Source of the DNA: Parahoeflea alexandrii
GTDB lineage: Bacteria > Pseudomonadota > Alphaproteobacteria > Rhizobiales > Rhizobiaceae
Direction of reading: 5' to 3'
DNA length: 64,000 nucleotides
Assembly (NCBI RefSeq): GCF_024105735.1
Contig: NZ_JAAAML010000002.1
Span: forward strand, 806,001 to 870,000
The notes beneath the pieces are model-generated. The model did no database searches and was not told the origin of the DNA. It saw nothing but the letters and a program-made list of their open reading frames with translations. The position numbers and the translations under genes are program-made. Of this stretch, positions 45,015 to 54,133 are shown piece after piece; positions within the stretch are counted from its first letter, which is position 1, and each line of letters begins with the position of its first letter.

Positions 45015-45884
45015 TTACGCCGCGAAACGCGAAGCGTCGGCGCCGTAGTGATTGATGTAACGGCCGTTGATCTGCTTGACCGGCAGGATCACCAGCACAT
45101 CGGTGGTGCCGAAGGCGCTATCGACGACGGCTTCGTGAGAGACCAGCGCCCCGATCCTGAGATAGCCCTTGATCAGCGGCGGCATCGCGGTGAGCGCTGC
45201 GCGGGGATTGATCGCTTCGACGGGCATCATGTCCGTTGACAGGCCACGGCCGGCGATCGCGCTCACTTTCCAGTCCGCATCGGCTGCGCAGCTGTGATTG
45301 AGAAACGACAGCGCCAGCGCATGCGCATGGGGACGGTCGCCGGGGAACGAGGCGCACCCGAACATCACGTCAATGCCATGGGCAAGCGCATAGGCCCAGT
45401 TGCCCTGCCACAGCGCTTCAAGCGTCCGGCGGGTGCGGTATTCGCGCAGCACGCAGGATCTGCCAAGCTCGAGAAAGCGCTTGCCGGGGTTGCGCGCGGC
45501 CAGATCCATCACATCGTACTCGCTTTGCGAGTAGAAACCGTCATGGCGCGCTGCGACCTCCTGCCGGAGCAGCCGGTAGGTCCCGACGATCTGTTCCTCG
45601 ACGGCACCGGCAAGGGCCGTGTCGAGCACCAGGAGATGATCGCAATAACGGTCGATCGTGTCGAAATCCCGCTTCTGCCGCATGGCGTCTTCGGGAAGTT
45701 TTGCCCCCATCTCCTCGACGAACACCCTGTAGCGCAACACCTGTGCGGCCTCGATCTCGCTCCGCGTTGCGGCCAGCCGGACTTCCAGCGAACCGATACG
45801 GCCAAGCACCCGGCTTGCCGGCTCGTAGCCGGCGAGGGGGGCCGGGAATGGATGAGAAACAGACCGGTTCAATTGCGTTTCCAT
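45015..45884 (-). CDS. olsB: Ornithine lipid synthesis 3-hydroxyacyl-ACP:ornithine N-acyltransferase
   Basis: A 289-residue GNAT-fold acyltransferase that attaches a 3-hydroxy fatty acid to ornithine, giving lyso-ornithine lipid. Conserved motifs are VLRYRVFVEEMGA, DRYCDHLLVLD, YDVMDLAARNPGKRFLELGRSCV (core LELGRSCV) and GCASFPG. Length is close to the Sinorhizobium enzyme. The O-acyltransferase olsA is not in the window. A Pho-box-like element lies 45-62 bases upstream, fitting the known induction of ornithine lipids under phosphate starvation, when they replace phospholipids. Confidence 0.92.
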   Translation of the reverse strand: METQLNRSVSHPFPAPLAGYEPASRVLGRIGSLEVRLAATRSEIEAAQVLRYRVFVEEMGAKLPEDAMRQKRDFDTIDRYCDHLLVLDTALAGAVEEQIVGTYRLLRQEVAARHDGFYSQSEYDVMDLAARNPGKRFLELGRSCVLREYRTRRTLEALWQGNWAYALAHGIDVMFGCASFPGDRPHAHALALSFLNHSCAADADWKVSAIAGRGLSTDMMPVEAINPRAALTAMPPLIKGYLRIGALVSHEAVVDSAFGTTDVLVILPVKQINGRYINHYGADASRFAA

Positions 45885-45928
45885 GGGTAATCTCCCGCTT
45901 GGTGATGCCGGGTATCAACCATGATTCT

Positions 45929-45946
45929 GCGACATCCGAGTGACAT
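45929..45946 (-). promoter_or_regulatory. Pho-box candidate upstream of olsB
   Basis: On the minus strand the site reads ATGTCAC-TCGG-ATGTCGC: two TGTCA/TGTCG half-sites repeated every 11 bases, as in the PhoB consensus CTGTCAT-N4-CTGTCAT. It lies 45-62 bases before the olsB start, in the correct orientation. Each half-site has one or two mismatches. PhoB control of olsB is known in Sinorhizobium; here it is inferred. Confidence 0.5.
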
Positions 45947-46054
45947 TTGCCATCCCGCATGTGGTAATTTGGAGGTCATACTGTGTTCCGGCAAGGCCGA
46001 TGCGATGAAAACCCTTGCTGACCTTCAAGTGGAGACTTGTCTGCGAGACGGACC

Positions 46055-48379
46055 TTAGCCCGCAGCGCGCACTCTCTTGCCGGCGGTCATGGTCACAAGC
46101 TGCAGCAGCCACTCCGGATCGACCGGTTTTTCCGCATGTCCATCAGCTCCAGCGGCAAGCAGGTCGTCCCGGGTCGACGCCTGTCCGTCGGCCGTCAGCA
46201 CGATGATCGGCAGACGGGCGAGGTGGCCCGCGGCTTCCTCCGCGCGGATCTGTTCGATGGCGCTGCGTCCATCGAGTTCCGGCATGGACAGGTCGGTGAT
46301 GACGAGGTCGTAGCCGGCGGAGCCGCCGGGGCGTTCCATCGCCTGGGTTACCAGGTCGCGTCCGTTGACCACGACAGTCACGCGGTGGCCCTGACGCGCG
46401 AGATTGGTGCGCACGACCAGCGCGTTGACCGGATCGTCCTCGGCAAGAAGGATATCGAGGGTCGGGTTGTCGGACGACCGCTCCAGCATCACCGGCCTGG
46501 GCTTGCCGCACAACCGGTCGCGATCCTCACGGTCGTCGCGGCGGGTCAGCACATTGATCAGCGAGTCCCGCCGGACCGGACGAACCAGCCAGGCATTGGC
46601 GCCATGGCCGGAATGACTTTCCAGATCGCGGCTGTCTTCCGGCGCGATCACCAGAGTACGGGCGATGTCGTTGGGAAGTTCGATCGGCGCCGATGCCAGA
46701 AGGCTATCCGCGCGATCGGCGAACCGGCGATCGATGACGATGTCGCTGATCTGGGCGCCGGAGCGGCACAGCCGGGTCAGCGCTGCAATCATGCTTTCGG
46801 CGTCGTCGGCAGTCTCGGCGATTCCGCCAAGATCCCGGATCGTCCACAGCAGGGCTGTCGAGACCGGACCGCGTGGTGCGATCAACAGCACGGCACGGTC
46901 GGCCAGCGGGCCACGAACCGGAGCGCCGTTCTCCGGCACCGCCAGTTCCCTCACCGGCACGGTGAAACGGAAAGCGCTGCCTTGCCCCGGCGTCGAGGCC
47001 ACGCCGATCTCACCGCCCAGCGCCTCGACGATGCGCGCGGAAATGGACAGCCCAAGACCGGCGCCGCCATGCTTGCGGGTCGGACCGTTGCTGGCCCGTT
47101 CGAACTCACCAAAAATCCGCGCCTGATCGGAGTCCTTCAGTCCCGGTCCGGTGTCGGACACGATGAACGCAAGCTGGCCGTCTTCACGCGTCACTTCGAT
47201 CAGCACGCCGCCGGTTTCGGTAAACTTTATGGCGTTGCCGACCAGGTTGAACAGCACCTGTCGCAGCCTGCCGATGTCGGAGGTGATCCGCCGCGGCGCT
47301 TCCGGTGCGATGTGAACCGCAATCTCGATGCCTTTCTCGTGGGCGCGCGAGGCCATCAGTTCCGACACGCCGTTGACCAGGTCTTCGAGACTGCCTTCCT
47401 CGTGCCGAAGGTGCAGGCGGCCGGCCTCGATCGAGGTTACATCGAGCAGATCCTCGATCAGCGACAAGAGCGCCATGCCGGATTCGCTTGCGGTTTTCAG
47501 ATAGCTTGCCTGTTCGGGCGTTGTCTGGGTCTGCTCGAGCAGGTGGGTCATGCCCAGAATGCCGTTGAGCGGCGTGCGGATCTCATGGCTGACGGTTGCC
47601 AGGAAACGCGATTTGGCATGGTTGGCGGCTTCCGCTCTTTCCCGTGCATCGACCAGTTCGGCTTCGGTGCGCCTTGCCTCGGTGATGTTGCGACCGATGC
47701 ATTGCCGGGTCAGTGTGCCGGATACGGGATCGCGGGCCGTGGTCTCGTGCCAGGACCAGATGGTCTGCTCCGGCCCTTCGCCGAGCAGCAGTTCGAGAGG
47801 GCCTTGGCCGCTGGAATCGACCGGTTCGACCCCGGCCATGGCGAGCGTCAGGCCGACCGGATTGTCAAATCCCGTCGCGGTCCTGAAAGTCTCGTTTGCA
47901 TAGACGATCTGGCCGTTCAGGCTGCAAATGACCACCATGTCGCCTAGCGCATCAAACAGCCCGGCGAGCTGGTTGGAAAATTCGCCCAGTTCCCACTTGC
48001 GGTCACTCTCATGTTCCTGAAACCGGTTGGCGACCGGTTTCGCACGGGCCGGGTTTGTCGCTGCGGAGATGTTGAAGGACCGTCGCAACAAGGGCATGGC
48101 CGCGAAAACCGCGATCCCGGCCACCGAGGCAAGCAGCACAGCGGGCGCGTTGAAGGCCACCGAGGCTGCGGTGGCGCCCAGCGCGGCTGCAACCGCGAAC
48201 AACGGTCGCGATGCCGGGGTATCCGGGATCTCCGGCGAGCGCCGTTCGCTGTCAACGACAATGTCGGGAACTGGTTGCCGGTGTGCCAGGTCGATGTGCG
48301 GCGCGCTAGAATGCGCCGCAACCTGTTCGCTCAGGGCGCGCTGGAGGGTTTCTTGCAGTCGGAGCGGTTCTGTCATCAT
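46055..48379 (-). CDS. Hybrid sensor histidine kinase/response regulator
   Basis: A 774-residue kinase. After a Pro/Ser-rich start come two hydrophobic segments ([17 protein letters not shown] and [20 protein letters not shown]), a PAS domain ([18 protein letters not shown] onward), HisKA with [15 protein letters not shown], an HATPase domain ([29 protein letters not shown]), a degenerate receiver-like segment of about 120 residues, and a C-terminal receiver with [11 protein letters not shown], phospho-Asp in [13 protein letters not shown] and the Lys in EKPVD. Signal and target are unknown. ATGs at 48379 and 48376 are both possible. No good ribosome site is visible, and a 9-bp hairpin abuts the start. 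Confidence 0.92.
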   Translation of the reverse strand: MMTEPLRLQETLQRALSEQVAAHSSAPHIDLAHRQPVPDIVVDSERRSPEIPDTPASRPLFAVAAALGATAASVAFNAPAVLLASVAGIAVFAAMPLLRRSFNISAATNPARAKPVANRFQEHESDRKWELGEFSNQLAGLFDALGDMVVICSLNGQIVYANETFRTATGFDNPVGLTLAMAGVEPVDSSGQGPLELLLGEGPEQTIWSWHETTARDPVSGTLTRQCIGRNITEARRTEAELVDARERAEAANHAKSRFLATVSHEIRTPLNGILGMTHLLEQTQTTPEQASYLKTASESGMALLSLIEDLLDVTSIEAGRLHLRHEEGSLEDLVNGVSELMASRAHEKGIEIAVHIAPEAPRRITSDIGRLRQVLFNLVGNAIKFTETGGVLIEVTREDGQLAFIVSDTGPGLKDSDQARIFGEFERASNGPTRKHGGAGLGLSISARIVEALGGEIGVASTPGQGSAFRFTVPVRELAVPENGAPVRGPLADRAVLLIAPRGPVSTALLWTIRDLGGIAETADDAESMIAALTRLCRSGAQISDIVIDRRFADRADSLLASAPIELPNDIARTLVIAPEDSRDLESHSGHGANAWLVRPVRRDSLINVLTRRDDREDRDRLCGKPRPVMLERSSDNPTLDILLAEDDPVNALVVRTNLARQGHRVTVVVNGRDLVTQAMERPGGSAGYDLVITDLSMPELDGRSAIEQIRAEEAAGHLARLPIIVLTADGQASTRDDLLAAGADGHAEKPVDPEWLLQLVTMTAGKRVRAAG

Positions 48380-48401
48380 GGGCCCGTGATAGCACGGGCC
48401 C
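48380..48401 (-). repeat. Perfect 9-bp G+C hairpin touching the hybrid kinase start codon
   Basis: On the minus strand, GGGCCCGTG-CTAT-CACGGGCCC is followed immediately by the kinase ATG. The nine base pairs are perfect and almost all G-C, and they occupy the place where a ribosome site should be. No T-run follows, so it is not a standard terminator of the upstream acuI-like gene. It may restrict translation of the kinase. Confidence 0.55.
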
Positions 48402-48448
48402 CGTGAGCAAAGACTTCAGCGAAACCGTCAAATTTTAGAGATTGCGCA

Positions 48449-49447
48449 TTAGCTCTTCTTCATGTCGACGACCACGCGTCCACGGATTTTGCCGTCTATG
48501 ATCGAATGCGCCGCATCGACGATGCCGTTAAAGCCGATCTCGGTCGACAGCGCCTCGAGTTTGCCCATGTCCAGATCCTTGACCAGGCGCGACCAGGCTT
48601 CCTGCCTGAGCGCCAGCGGAGCCATCACCGAATCGATGCCGAGCAGCGAAACGCCGCGCAGGATGAACGGCGCTACCGATGTGGGCAGGTCCATGCCCTG
48701 TGCCAGGCCACAGGCAGTCACCGCGCCGCCGTAAGAGGTCATCGACAGAACGTTTGCCAGCGTGTGGCTGCCCACCGCGTCAACCGCACCGGCCCAGCGT
48801 TCCTTGTTGAGCGGCTTGGCCGGGCCGGAGAGTTCGTCGCGATGGATGACCTCGGAGGCGCCGAGGCTCTTGAGGAACTCGGCTTCCTCGGTGCGTCCGG
48901 TCGAGGCGATGACCTCGTAGCCGAGCTTGCCCAGCACCGCGATCGCAACCGTGCCGACGCCGCCATTGGCGCCGGTGACCACCACCGGGCCGCGTCCGGG
49001 CGTGATGCCATGGCGTTCAAGCGCCATCACCGACAGCATGGCGGTGTAGCCGGCGGTGCCGATCGCCATCGCCGAGCGGCCATCCATGCCCTCGGGCATC
49101 GGGATCAGCCAGTCGCCCTTCAGCCGGGCATAAGCCGCATAGGCGCCGGTGTGCACCTCGCCGACGCCAAAGCCGTTGAGGATCACCTTGTCGCCGGCCT
49201 TGAAACGCTCGTTCTCGGAACTGACCACCGTACCGGCACAGTCGATGCCCGGCACCATTGGCCAGCGCCGCACCACCGGTCCCTTGCCGGTGATGGCGAG
49301 GCCATCCTTGTAGTTGACCGTGGTCCATTCGACCTCGACGACCACGTCGCCTTCCATCAGGTCATCAAGGCCGAGTTCGGTCACATTGACCGACATCACC
49401 TTGTTTTCGTCGCGGGTGAGCAGAATGCCCTTGAAACGGTCTTGCAT
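48449..49447 (-). CDS. acuI: AcuI/YhdH-type acrylyl-CoA reductase (MDR family)
   Basis: A 332-residue medium-chain dehydrogenase/reductase without structural zinc. It has VEVEWTTVNYKDGLAITGKGPVVR (core VNYKDGLAITGKGPVVR), PGIDCAGTV and the NADPH loop VTGANGGVGTVAIAVL. The best match from memory is the AcuI/YhdH group, which reduces acrylyl-CoA to propionyl-CoA and protects against acrylate, for example from DMSP breakdown in marine bacteria; the exact substrate is inferred. ATG 49447 has a strong GAGGAG upstream. It is followed by the hybrid kinase gene after 69 bases. Confidence 0.85.
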   Translation of the reverse strand: MQDRFKGILLTRDENKVMSVNVTELGLDDLMEGDVVVEVEWTTVNYKDGLAITGKGPVVRRWPMVPGIDCAGTVVSSENERFKAGDKVILNGFGVGEVHTGAYAAYARLKGDWLIPMPEGMDGRSAMAIGTAGYTAMLSVMALERHGITPGRGPVVVTGANGGVGTVAIAVLGKLGYEVIASTGRTEEAEFLKSLGASEVIHRDELSGPAKPLNKERWAGAVDAVGSHTLANVLSMTSYGGAVTACGLAQGMDLPTSVAPFILRGVSLLGIDSVMAPLALRQEAWSRLVKDLDMGKLEALSTEIGFNGIVDAAHSIIDGKIRGRVVVDMKKS

Positions 49448-49524
49448 GGAAGCTCCTCTCATGTGTTGGCCCAGACTGGCCCGCCCCGATCCCAAGATCA
49501 AGGGTGGCGGCGCCGGGTCGGATC

Positions 49525-50034
49525 TCAGGTTCGGTTCTTGCGCTCGCGGAGTGTGGCGATCACTTCATCAAGCACGATCAGCCCTGCACCGATGCTGATG
49601 AAGCTGTCGGCAAGATTGAACACGGCAAACGACCAGCTTTCGGTATGAAACAGGATGTAGTCGACCACGTGGCCATAGACGGCCCGGTCAATCAGGTTGC
49701 CGAGCGCTCCGCCGATGATCAGCGCAAAACCCAGATGCGCGATGCCGCGGTCCGAAGGCGTCCGCCACCAAAGGTAAAGCACGAAGACGATCACCACAGC
49801 TGTCAGCGCCAGCAGGCCTGAATCGGGCAGCCCCTTGAGCAGCGAAAACGCGATTCCCTCATTCCAGGTCCGGTAGAGCGCGAACATGGGGATCACCGGT
49901 ACCAGCTCGTGAAACGGCAGGCGTGTTTCAACCAGCCACTTGATCAGCTGATCCAGCGCCACGGCGCCGGTCACCAGCGACAGCATCGGCACGATCCGGC
50001 TCAGCGCCGACGGTTTCTTCACGCTCCCGCTCAT
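49525..50034 (-). CDS. lspA: Lipoprotein signal peptidase (signal peptidase II)
   Basis: A 169-residue inner-membrane aspartic protease with four transmembrane helices that cleaves lipoprotein signal peptides. Catalytic Asp125 lies in GHVVDYI and Asp143 in FNLADSFI; the conserved TWNEGIAFS and IIGGALGNLIDR blocks are present. The start overlaps the preceding methyltransferase stop as ATGA, so it is coupled to that gene. It is the last gene of the rlmI-trmH-lspA run, with 78 bases before the acuI-like gene. Confidence 0.95.
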   Translation of the reverse strand: MSGSVKKPSALSRIVPMLSLVTGAVALDQLIKWLVETRLPFHELVPVIPMFALYRTWNEGIAFSLLKGLPDSGLLALTAVVIVFVLYLWWRTPSDRGIAHLGFALIIGGALGNLIDRAVYGHVVDYILFHTESWSFAVFNLADSFISIGAGLIVLDEVIATLRERKNRT

Positions 50035-50897
50035 GCGCTGGGCTCGTCAAGCTCGAGCAGGTGCCTGCGCGCCTCGAACAGCATGACGCCGGTGGCGATC
50101 GCCAGGTTGAGCGAGTCCGCCCGGCCGGTCTGCGGGATGCGCGCCAGCTTGCCACAGGCTGTGGCCAGGGTATCGGGCAGGCCCTGCTGCTCGTTGCCCA
50201 TCAAGAGCACCACCGGCTGGTCCTTGTAGCCGATCGTCCGGTAGTCGACGCTGCCCTTGAGGTGGCTGCCGACCACAAGCGCGGACGATTTTTTCGACCA
50301 GCTCAGGAACTCGGCTTCGCTGGCCCGCACCAGAGGAACTGCAAAAACCGATCCCATTGTGGCGCGCACCGTTTCCATCGAGAACGGATCGACGGTCTCG
50401 CCGATCAGGATCACGCCGGAGGCGCCCGCCGCGTCGGCGGTGCGGATAATGGTGCCGAGATTGCCCGGGTCGCGGACCCGGTCGAGCGCGATCCATGTGT
50501 CGTCCTTTGCCGGCGAAATGCCCGCAAGCGGTGCCAGTTTCTGGTCGAAAACGGCAATCACCGCCTGCGGATTGTCGCGCCGCGTGATCGCGGTCAGTAC
50601 TTTCTCGCTCACTTCCAGCACCAGGCCGCCACGCGCCACCGTCAGCGCCGCGATCTTCTCCACCTGTGGCTTGCCGCGCTGCGCCTTGGCGTAGATCAGC
50701 GTCCGGATCGACCAGCCCAGATCGATCGCGTCGATCACCAGCTTTAGCCCCTCGGCGAGAAAGGTGCCGGTCTCGTCGCGGTGCTTCTTCATCGACAGCG
50801 CGCGGATGTCCTTGACGATCGGATTGGAAAGGCTGGTGATGTCCTTCACCTGTCCCACCCGAGCCGCACCACTCCGTGGAGTTTCGTGATCGCTCAT
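50031..50897 (-). CDS. TrmH/SpoU-family RNA 2'-O-methyltransferase
   Basis: A 288-residue knotted SPOUT methyltransferase. An N-terminal substrate-binding domain (VKDITSLSNPIVKDIRALSMKKHR onward) precedes the SpoU catalytic part with DRVRDPGNLGTIIRTADAAG, VVLLMGNEQQGLP and ADSLNLAIATGVMLFE. It methylates a ribose in rRNA or tRNA; the target nucleotide cannot be assigned. ATG 50897 is chosen because it overlaps the upstream gene's stop by four bases; the longer open frame is read-through of that gene. Confidence 0.92.
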   Translation of the reverse strand: MSDHETPRSGAARVGQVKDITSLSNPIVKDIRALSMKKHRDETGTFLAEGLKLVIDAIDLGWSIRTLIYAKAQRGKPQVEKIAALTVARGGLVLEVSEKVLTAITRRDNPQAVIAVFDQKLAPLAGISPAKDDTWIALDRVRDPGNLGTIIRTADAAGASGVILIGETVDPFSMETVRATMGSVFAVPLVRASEAEFLSWSKKSSALVVGSHLKGSVDYRTIGYKDQPVVLLMGNEQQGLPDTLATACGKLARIPQTGRADSLNLAIATGVMLFEARRHLLELDEPSA

Positions 50898-52204
50898 TGG
50901 GGCAGCCACCTTGAAAAAAGCGATGTCGACAGCGCCCGGCACTCGTCCGCCTCCGGCTTGCCGCTCTCGCGGATGATCAGTTCGCCCGACTCCACCCGGC
51001 CGCCGGCGCCGCGCATGGTTTCGCGCAGCAACTCGTGTGTGGCGTAGAACGAGGCCCGGATCGAGTACGCCGTCAGCACCAGGCCCACCGGCTTGTCGCT
51101 CAACAGTTCGCGGCAGATGTCGAGCATCAGCGGCAGATGCTCGAACAGCTGCCAGACTTCGCCATTCGGTCCCCGTCCGAATTTCGGAGGATCGGTCAGA
51201 ATGATGTCGTAGCGGTTGCCGCGGCGTTCTTCGCGGGCGATGAACTTCATCGCGTCCTCGCAGATCCAGCGGATCGGCTTGTCCTCGAGCCGGGCCAGCG
51301 CCTGGTTCTCCCGCGCCCAGCCGATCGCCTTCTTCGAGGCATCGACATGGGTGACTTCGGCTCCGGCCTTGGCCGCCACCAGCGAGGCGACCCCGGTATA
51401 ACCAAACAGATTGAGCACTTTCAGAGGCCGCCTGGAGTCCGTGATCCTGTCCGCCATCCAGCGCCAGTGGGCGATCTGCTCGGGAAACACCCCGACATGG
51501 CGGAACGAAGTCAGCCGGCCGTGAAAGTCGACCCCGAGCAGCTTCATCGGCCAGGTTTCGCCGAGCGGGACATTGGGAAATGCCCAGCGGCCGATGCCGT
51601 CCTCGTCGGTGTCGCCGGTAAACACCGCGTCCGCCTTGGTCCATTCCGAATCCGGCAGCCCGCGGCTCCACAGCGCCTGCGCTTCCGGGCGGACGATCCT
51701 GAGGCTGCCATATTGTTCGAGCTTCTCGCCCTGGCCGGCCTCGTTCAGCCCCATGTCGAGCAGCTGGTAGCCGTCCTCGTTGCCGGTTTCCAGGATCAGC
51801 GGCGCGGTCTGGCTTGGCAGTGCGCCCTGCCGCTTGATCAATGGTCTAATCGGCGCTTGCTGTTGAACATCCCCGCGCTTGTCGGGCGCGGGCCTGTCAG
51901 CGGGCTTCCGGTCCGGCCGCGCGCGCGGGGCCGTACGGGCGCCTGCAGCAGCCGGCTTTGGACCCGACACACCGTCCCTCGGGCCGTCGCTCCGTTTGTC
52001 ATCACGGGGCTTGCCGCCGCCCGGTCCGCCAGCCTTCGACCTGGCGGCGGCCTTCGGTCTGGCATCACCGGGTCTGGAAGAACTGCCGCGTCGTGGCTTT
52101 TGGGTGCGCTTGTCGGCCAAGGTCCGGAATGTCCAGTCTGCGAATGGGGTCAGGGCACAGGCGATGCCATGACCGGCGATTTCATGAGGGTTTGGACATA
52201 GCAA
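50894..52204 (-). CDS. Class I SAM-dependent rRNA methyltransferase, RlmI/RlmK-like, with disordered basic N-terminus
   Basis: The C-terminal 300 residues are a methyltransferase with SAM motif VLNLFGYTGVASLVAAKAGA, acidic VTHVDASKKAIGWA and catalytic-site ILTDPPKFGRG. The group methylates cytosines of 23S rRNA. The first 130 residues are Pro/Ala/Gly/Arg-rich and look disordered. The start is uncertain: the frame opens with a TTG at 52204 and has no ATG before the methyltransferase core; a TTG about 30 codons later is another candidate. Its stop overlaps the trmH-type gene, starting a three-gene coupled run. Confidence 0.85.
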   Translation of the reverse strand: MLCPNPHEIAGHGIACALTPFADWTFRTLADKRTQKPRRGSSSRPGDARPKAAARSKAGGPGGGKPRDDKRSDGPRDGVSGPKPAAAGARTAPRARPDRKPADRPAPDKRGDVQQQAPIRPLIKRQGALPSQTAPLILETGNEDGYQLLDMGLNEAGQGEKLEQYGSLRIVRPEAQALWSRGLPDSEWTKADAVFTGDTDEDGIGRWAFPNVPLGETWPMKLLGVDFHGRLTSFRHVGVFPEQIAHWRWMADRITDSRRPLKVLNLFGYTGVASLVAAKAGAEVTHVDASKKAIGWARENQALARLEDKPIRWICEDAMKFIAREERRGNRYDIILTDPPKFGRGPNGEVWQLFEHLPLMLDICRELLSDKPVGLVLTAYSIRASFYATHELLRETMRGAGGRVESGELIIRESGKPEADECRALSTSLFSRWLPQ

Positions 52205-52275
52205 CCCGATATGGACTTGGCAAAGCCGTTTTCGCTTTGCATAGATAGGGCAGCATTCAGGGAGGAATATGTCCG

Positions 52276-52731
52276 ATGGAAATGAACGGCGAAGAACGCA
52301 TTGCCGCCCCGCGTCAACTGGTCTGGGAAGCGCTCAATGATCCTGACGTGCTGCGTGAGTGTATCCCGGGCTGCGAAAGCCTGGAAAAGAGCTCCGACAC
52401 CGAGATGTCGGCGGCCGTCAGGATCAAGATCGGCCCGGTCTCGGCCAGATTTACCGGCGATGTGACGCTTGAAAACATCAACGCGCCGGAAAGCTACACA
52501 ATCTCCGGCGAAGGCAAGGGCGGCATCGCCGGCTTCGCCAAGGGTGGCGCCGACGTCAAGCTCGTCGAGGACGGTGCGGAAACCGTGCTCACCTACGATG
52601 TGAAGGCCCAGGTCGGCGGCAAGCTCGCCCAGCTCGGCTCCCGCCTGATCGACTCCACTTCGAAGAAACTGGCTGGCCAGTTCTTCACCAAATTCAACGA
52701 AGTGGTGAGTGCGAAGGCTGCAGGGGCGTGA
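52276..52731 (+). CDS. coxG: CoxG-like SRPBCC protein (carbon monoxide dehydrogenase subunit G family)
   Basis: A 151-residue START/SRPBCC-fold protein with MNGEERIAAPRQLVWEALNDPDVLRECIPGCESLE (core APRQLVWEALNDPDVLRECI) and the glycine-rich GEGKGGIAGFAKGGADV loop typical of CoxG. CoxG helps membrane attachment of CO dehydrogenase in some bacteria; no coxMSL genes are in the window, so a CO role is not supported here. ATG 52276 has GGAGGA nine bases upstream; an out-of-frame ATG lies between. It converges on the Crp/Fnr gene. Confidence 0.88.
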   Translation: MEMNGEERIAAPRQLVWEALNDPDVLRECIPGCESLEKSSDTEMSAAVRIKIGPVSARFTGDVTLENINAPESYTISGEGKGGIAGFAKGGADVKLVEDGAETVLTYDVKAQVGGKLAQLGSRLIDSTSKKLAGQFFTKFNEVVSAKAAGA

Positions 52732-52780
52732 GGGGGGCGGTTGCCGCCGCGCGGCACCGCAGGGAAATCGCCGACGCGCG

Positions 52781-53317
52781 CTAGGCCCGACGGTCGAGCA
52801 CTCGCTTTTTGATGCGGCTCAGTCCGACCGGGGTGACGCCCAGATAACGCGCGATCTCGTTCTGGGTGACGCGCTCGAACAGCTGGGGCGTTGCCTGAAG
52901 CAGCCGCCGGTATCGTTCCTCCGCGGAAAGACACAAAAGCTCATATTCGCGCATTTCCTTCTTCATGCCGAAGCCCAGCAGGAAGTCCACTGTCTCGGCC
53001 GACAGTTCCGCATCCGAGCGGATTGCGGCGGAAAGTTCGGTAAAACTGAACCGGATCAGTTCCGAGGGTTCCAGGCATATCAGGCTGAAGGTGCAGCTCC
53101 CGCCGCCATGGCAGGATGCCAGGCTGCCGATGACATCGCCCTGCAGAATGAAGGACTTGATGTTCTCCTTCCCGTCGCCTGAGAGATAATAGGCCTTCAG
53201 CAGGCCACGGCTCACCAGGAACAGGGATGAGACCTCGTCGCCCTGCCGAAACAGATGCTCGCCGGTGTCCCTTTCAAGGTGGCGGCCATTGGCGGCGATG
53301 AAGTCGGCAATTTTCAT
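52781..53317 (-). CDS. Crp/Fnr-family transcriptional regulator
   Basis: A 178-residue regulator, shorter than the 200-230 residues of classical Crp or Fnr. It has a cyclic-nucleotide-binding-like beta domain (FRQGDEVSSLFLVSRGLLKAYY) and a helix-turn-helix VTQNEIARYLGVTPVGLSRIKKR. No Fnr-type four-cysteine cluster is visible, although CHGGGSC and a third nearby Cys occur mid-domain. It is divergent from the SDR-VTT pair, with a 24-bp inverted repeat in the 81-base gap, suggesting it controls that pair and itself. Confidence 0.9.
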   Translation of the reverse strand: MKIADFIAANGRHLERDTGEHLFRQGDEVSSLFLVSRGLLKAYYLSGDGKENIKSFILQGDVIGSLASCHGGGSCTFSLICLEPSELIRFSFTELSAAIRSDAELSAETVDFLLGFGMKKEMREYELLCLSAEERYRRLLQATPQLFERVTQNEIARYLGVTPVGLSRIKKRVLDRRA

Positions 53318-53361
53318 CCGTGTTATCCCGGGTTAATTCCAGAGCGCGGTCGCAAGCCTAG

Positions 53362-53385
53362 TTTCCACGAAAAGTGACGTGGAAA
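53362..53385. promoter_or_regulatory. Inverted repeat operator candidate between Crp/Fnr and SDR genes
   Basis: TTTCCAC (53362-53368) and GTGGAAA (53379-53385) form a perfect 7-bp inverted repeat with a 10-base spacer, 13 bases before the SDR start and 45 before the regulator start. The size fits a dimeric Crp/Fnr protein, but the sequence differs from the FNR and CRP consensus, as expected for a divergent subfamily. Binding is inferred. Confidence 0.55.
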
Positions 53386-53398
53386 ACAGGTAATCAGC

Positions 53399-54130
53399 AT
53401 GAACCTTCACGACAAACATATTGTTATCACCGGCGCGGCCTCGGGCCTTGGACTGGAGTTGCTGCGCCAGCTTCAACCCGGCAACCGCCTCTCGGTCATC
53501 GCTCGACCTTCCGCGGGATTGGAGGCATTGCGTCGGGCGTTCCCGAATGTTGACATCTATGAAGCCGATTTTGCCGACCTCGGCTCCGTTGAGCGTGCTG
53601 CCGATGCGCTGGCGAAATCCGCCGGGACGATCGACGTGCTGATCAACAATGCGGCTGTGCAGTATACCCCCCGCTTTACCGATTCGGATTTCCGCTACGA
53701 AACCATCCGGCGCGAGATCGATGTCAATTTCGCTTCCATCTGCACCCTCGTTCATCTTCTGTTGCCAAGCCTGATGCAGTCGGGCGCCGGAATGATCGTG
53801 AACATCAATTCCGGTCTGGCGCTGGCGCCGAAGGCCGGTTCGGCGATCTATTGCGCCACCAAGGCTGCCTTGAACATCTTCTCGCAGTCGCTGTCCTATC
53901 AGCTTGAGGACACGAATGTTGCGGTCAGGCAGGTCTTCCTTCCTCTGGTCGATACCGCGATGACCAACGGGCGCGGCGGCGGAAAGCTGCCCCCCGACAG
54001 GGTTGCCACAACGATCATCACCGGGCTCGCATCGGATCGCACCACCATCGACGTCGGCAGGGTAAAGGCCCTGCGGATCCTCCTGCGCATAGCCCCGGGC
54101 CTTGCCGCCAAGATCATGAAAAGGGGATAA
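53399..54130 (+). CDS. Short-chain dehydrogenase/reductase, DltE-like
   Basis: A 243-residue classical SDR with TGAASGLG (cofactor loop), NNAAVQ, the catalytic Ser in NINSGLALA and YCATK (Tyr/Lys pair). The tail VKALRILLRIAPGLAAKIMKRG is hydrophobic and basic, perhaps membrane-associated. Substrate unknown. It starts 14 bases after the inverted-repeat operator candidate and ends three bases before a VTT-domain membrane protein, so these two form an operon likely controlled by the divergent Crp/Fnr protein. Confidence 0.88.
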   Translation: MNLHDKHIVITGAASGLGLELLRQLQPGNRLSVIARPSAGLEALRRAFPNVDIYEADFADLGSVERAADALAKSAGTIDVLINNAAVQYTPRFTDSDFRYETIRREIDVNFASICTLVHLLLPSLMQSGAGMIVNINSGLALAPKAGSAIYCATKAALNIFSQSLSYQLEDTNVAVRQVFLPLVDTAMTNGRGGGKLPPDRVATTIITGLASDRTTIDVGRVKALRILLRIAPGLAAKIMKRG

Positions 54131-54133
54131 GCG

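Noticed and set aside
46037-47947. 636-residue open frame on the plus strand
   Set aside because: It is antisense to the hybrid kinase, whose domains are clear; long antisense frames are common in G+C-rich DNA, and this one has no family features.
52276-52731. CO dehydrogenase locus
   Set aside because: Only a coxG-like gene is present; no large, medium or small CO dehydrogenase subunit genes are in the window.
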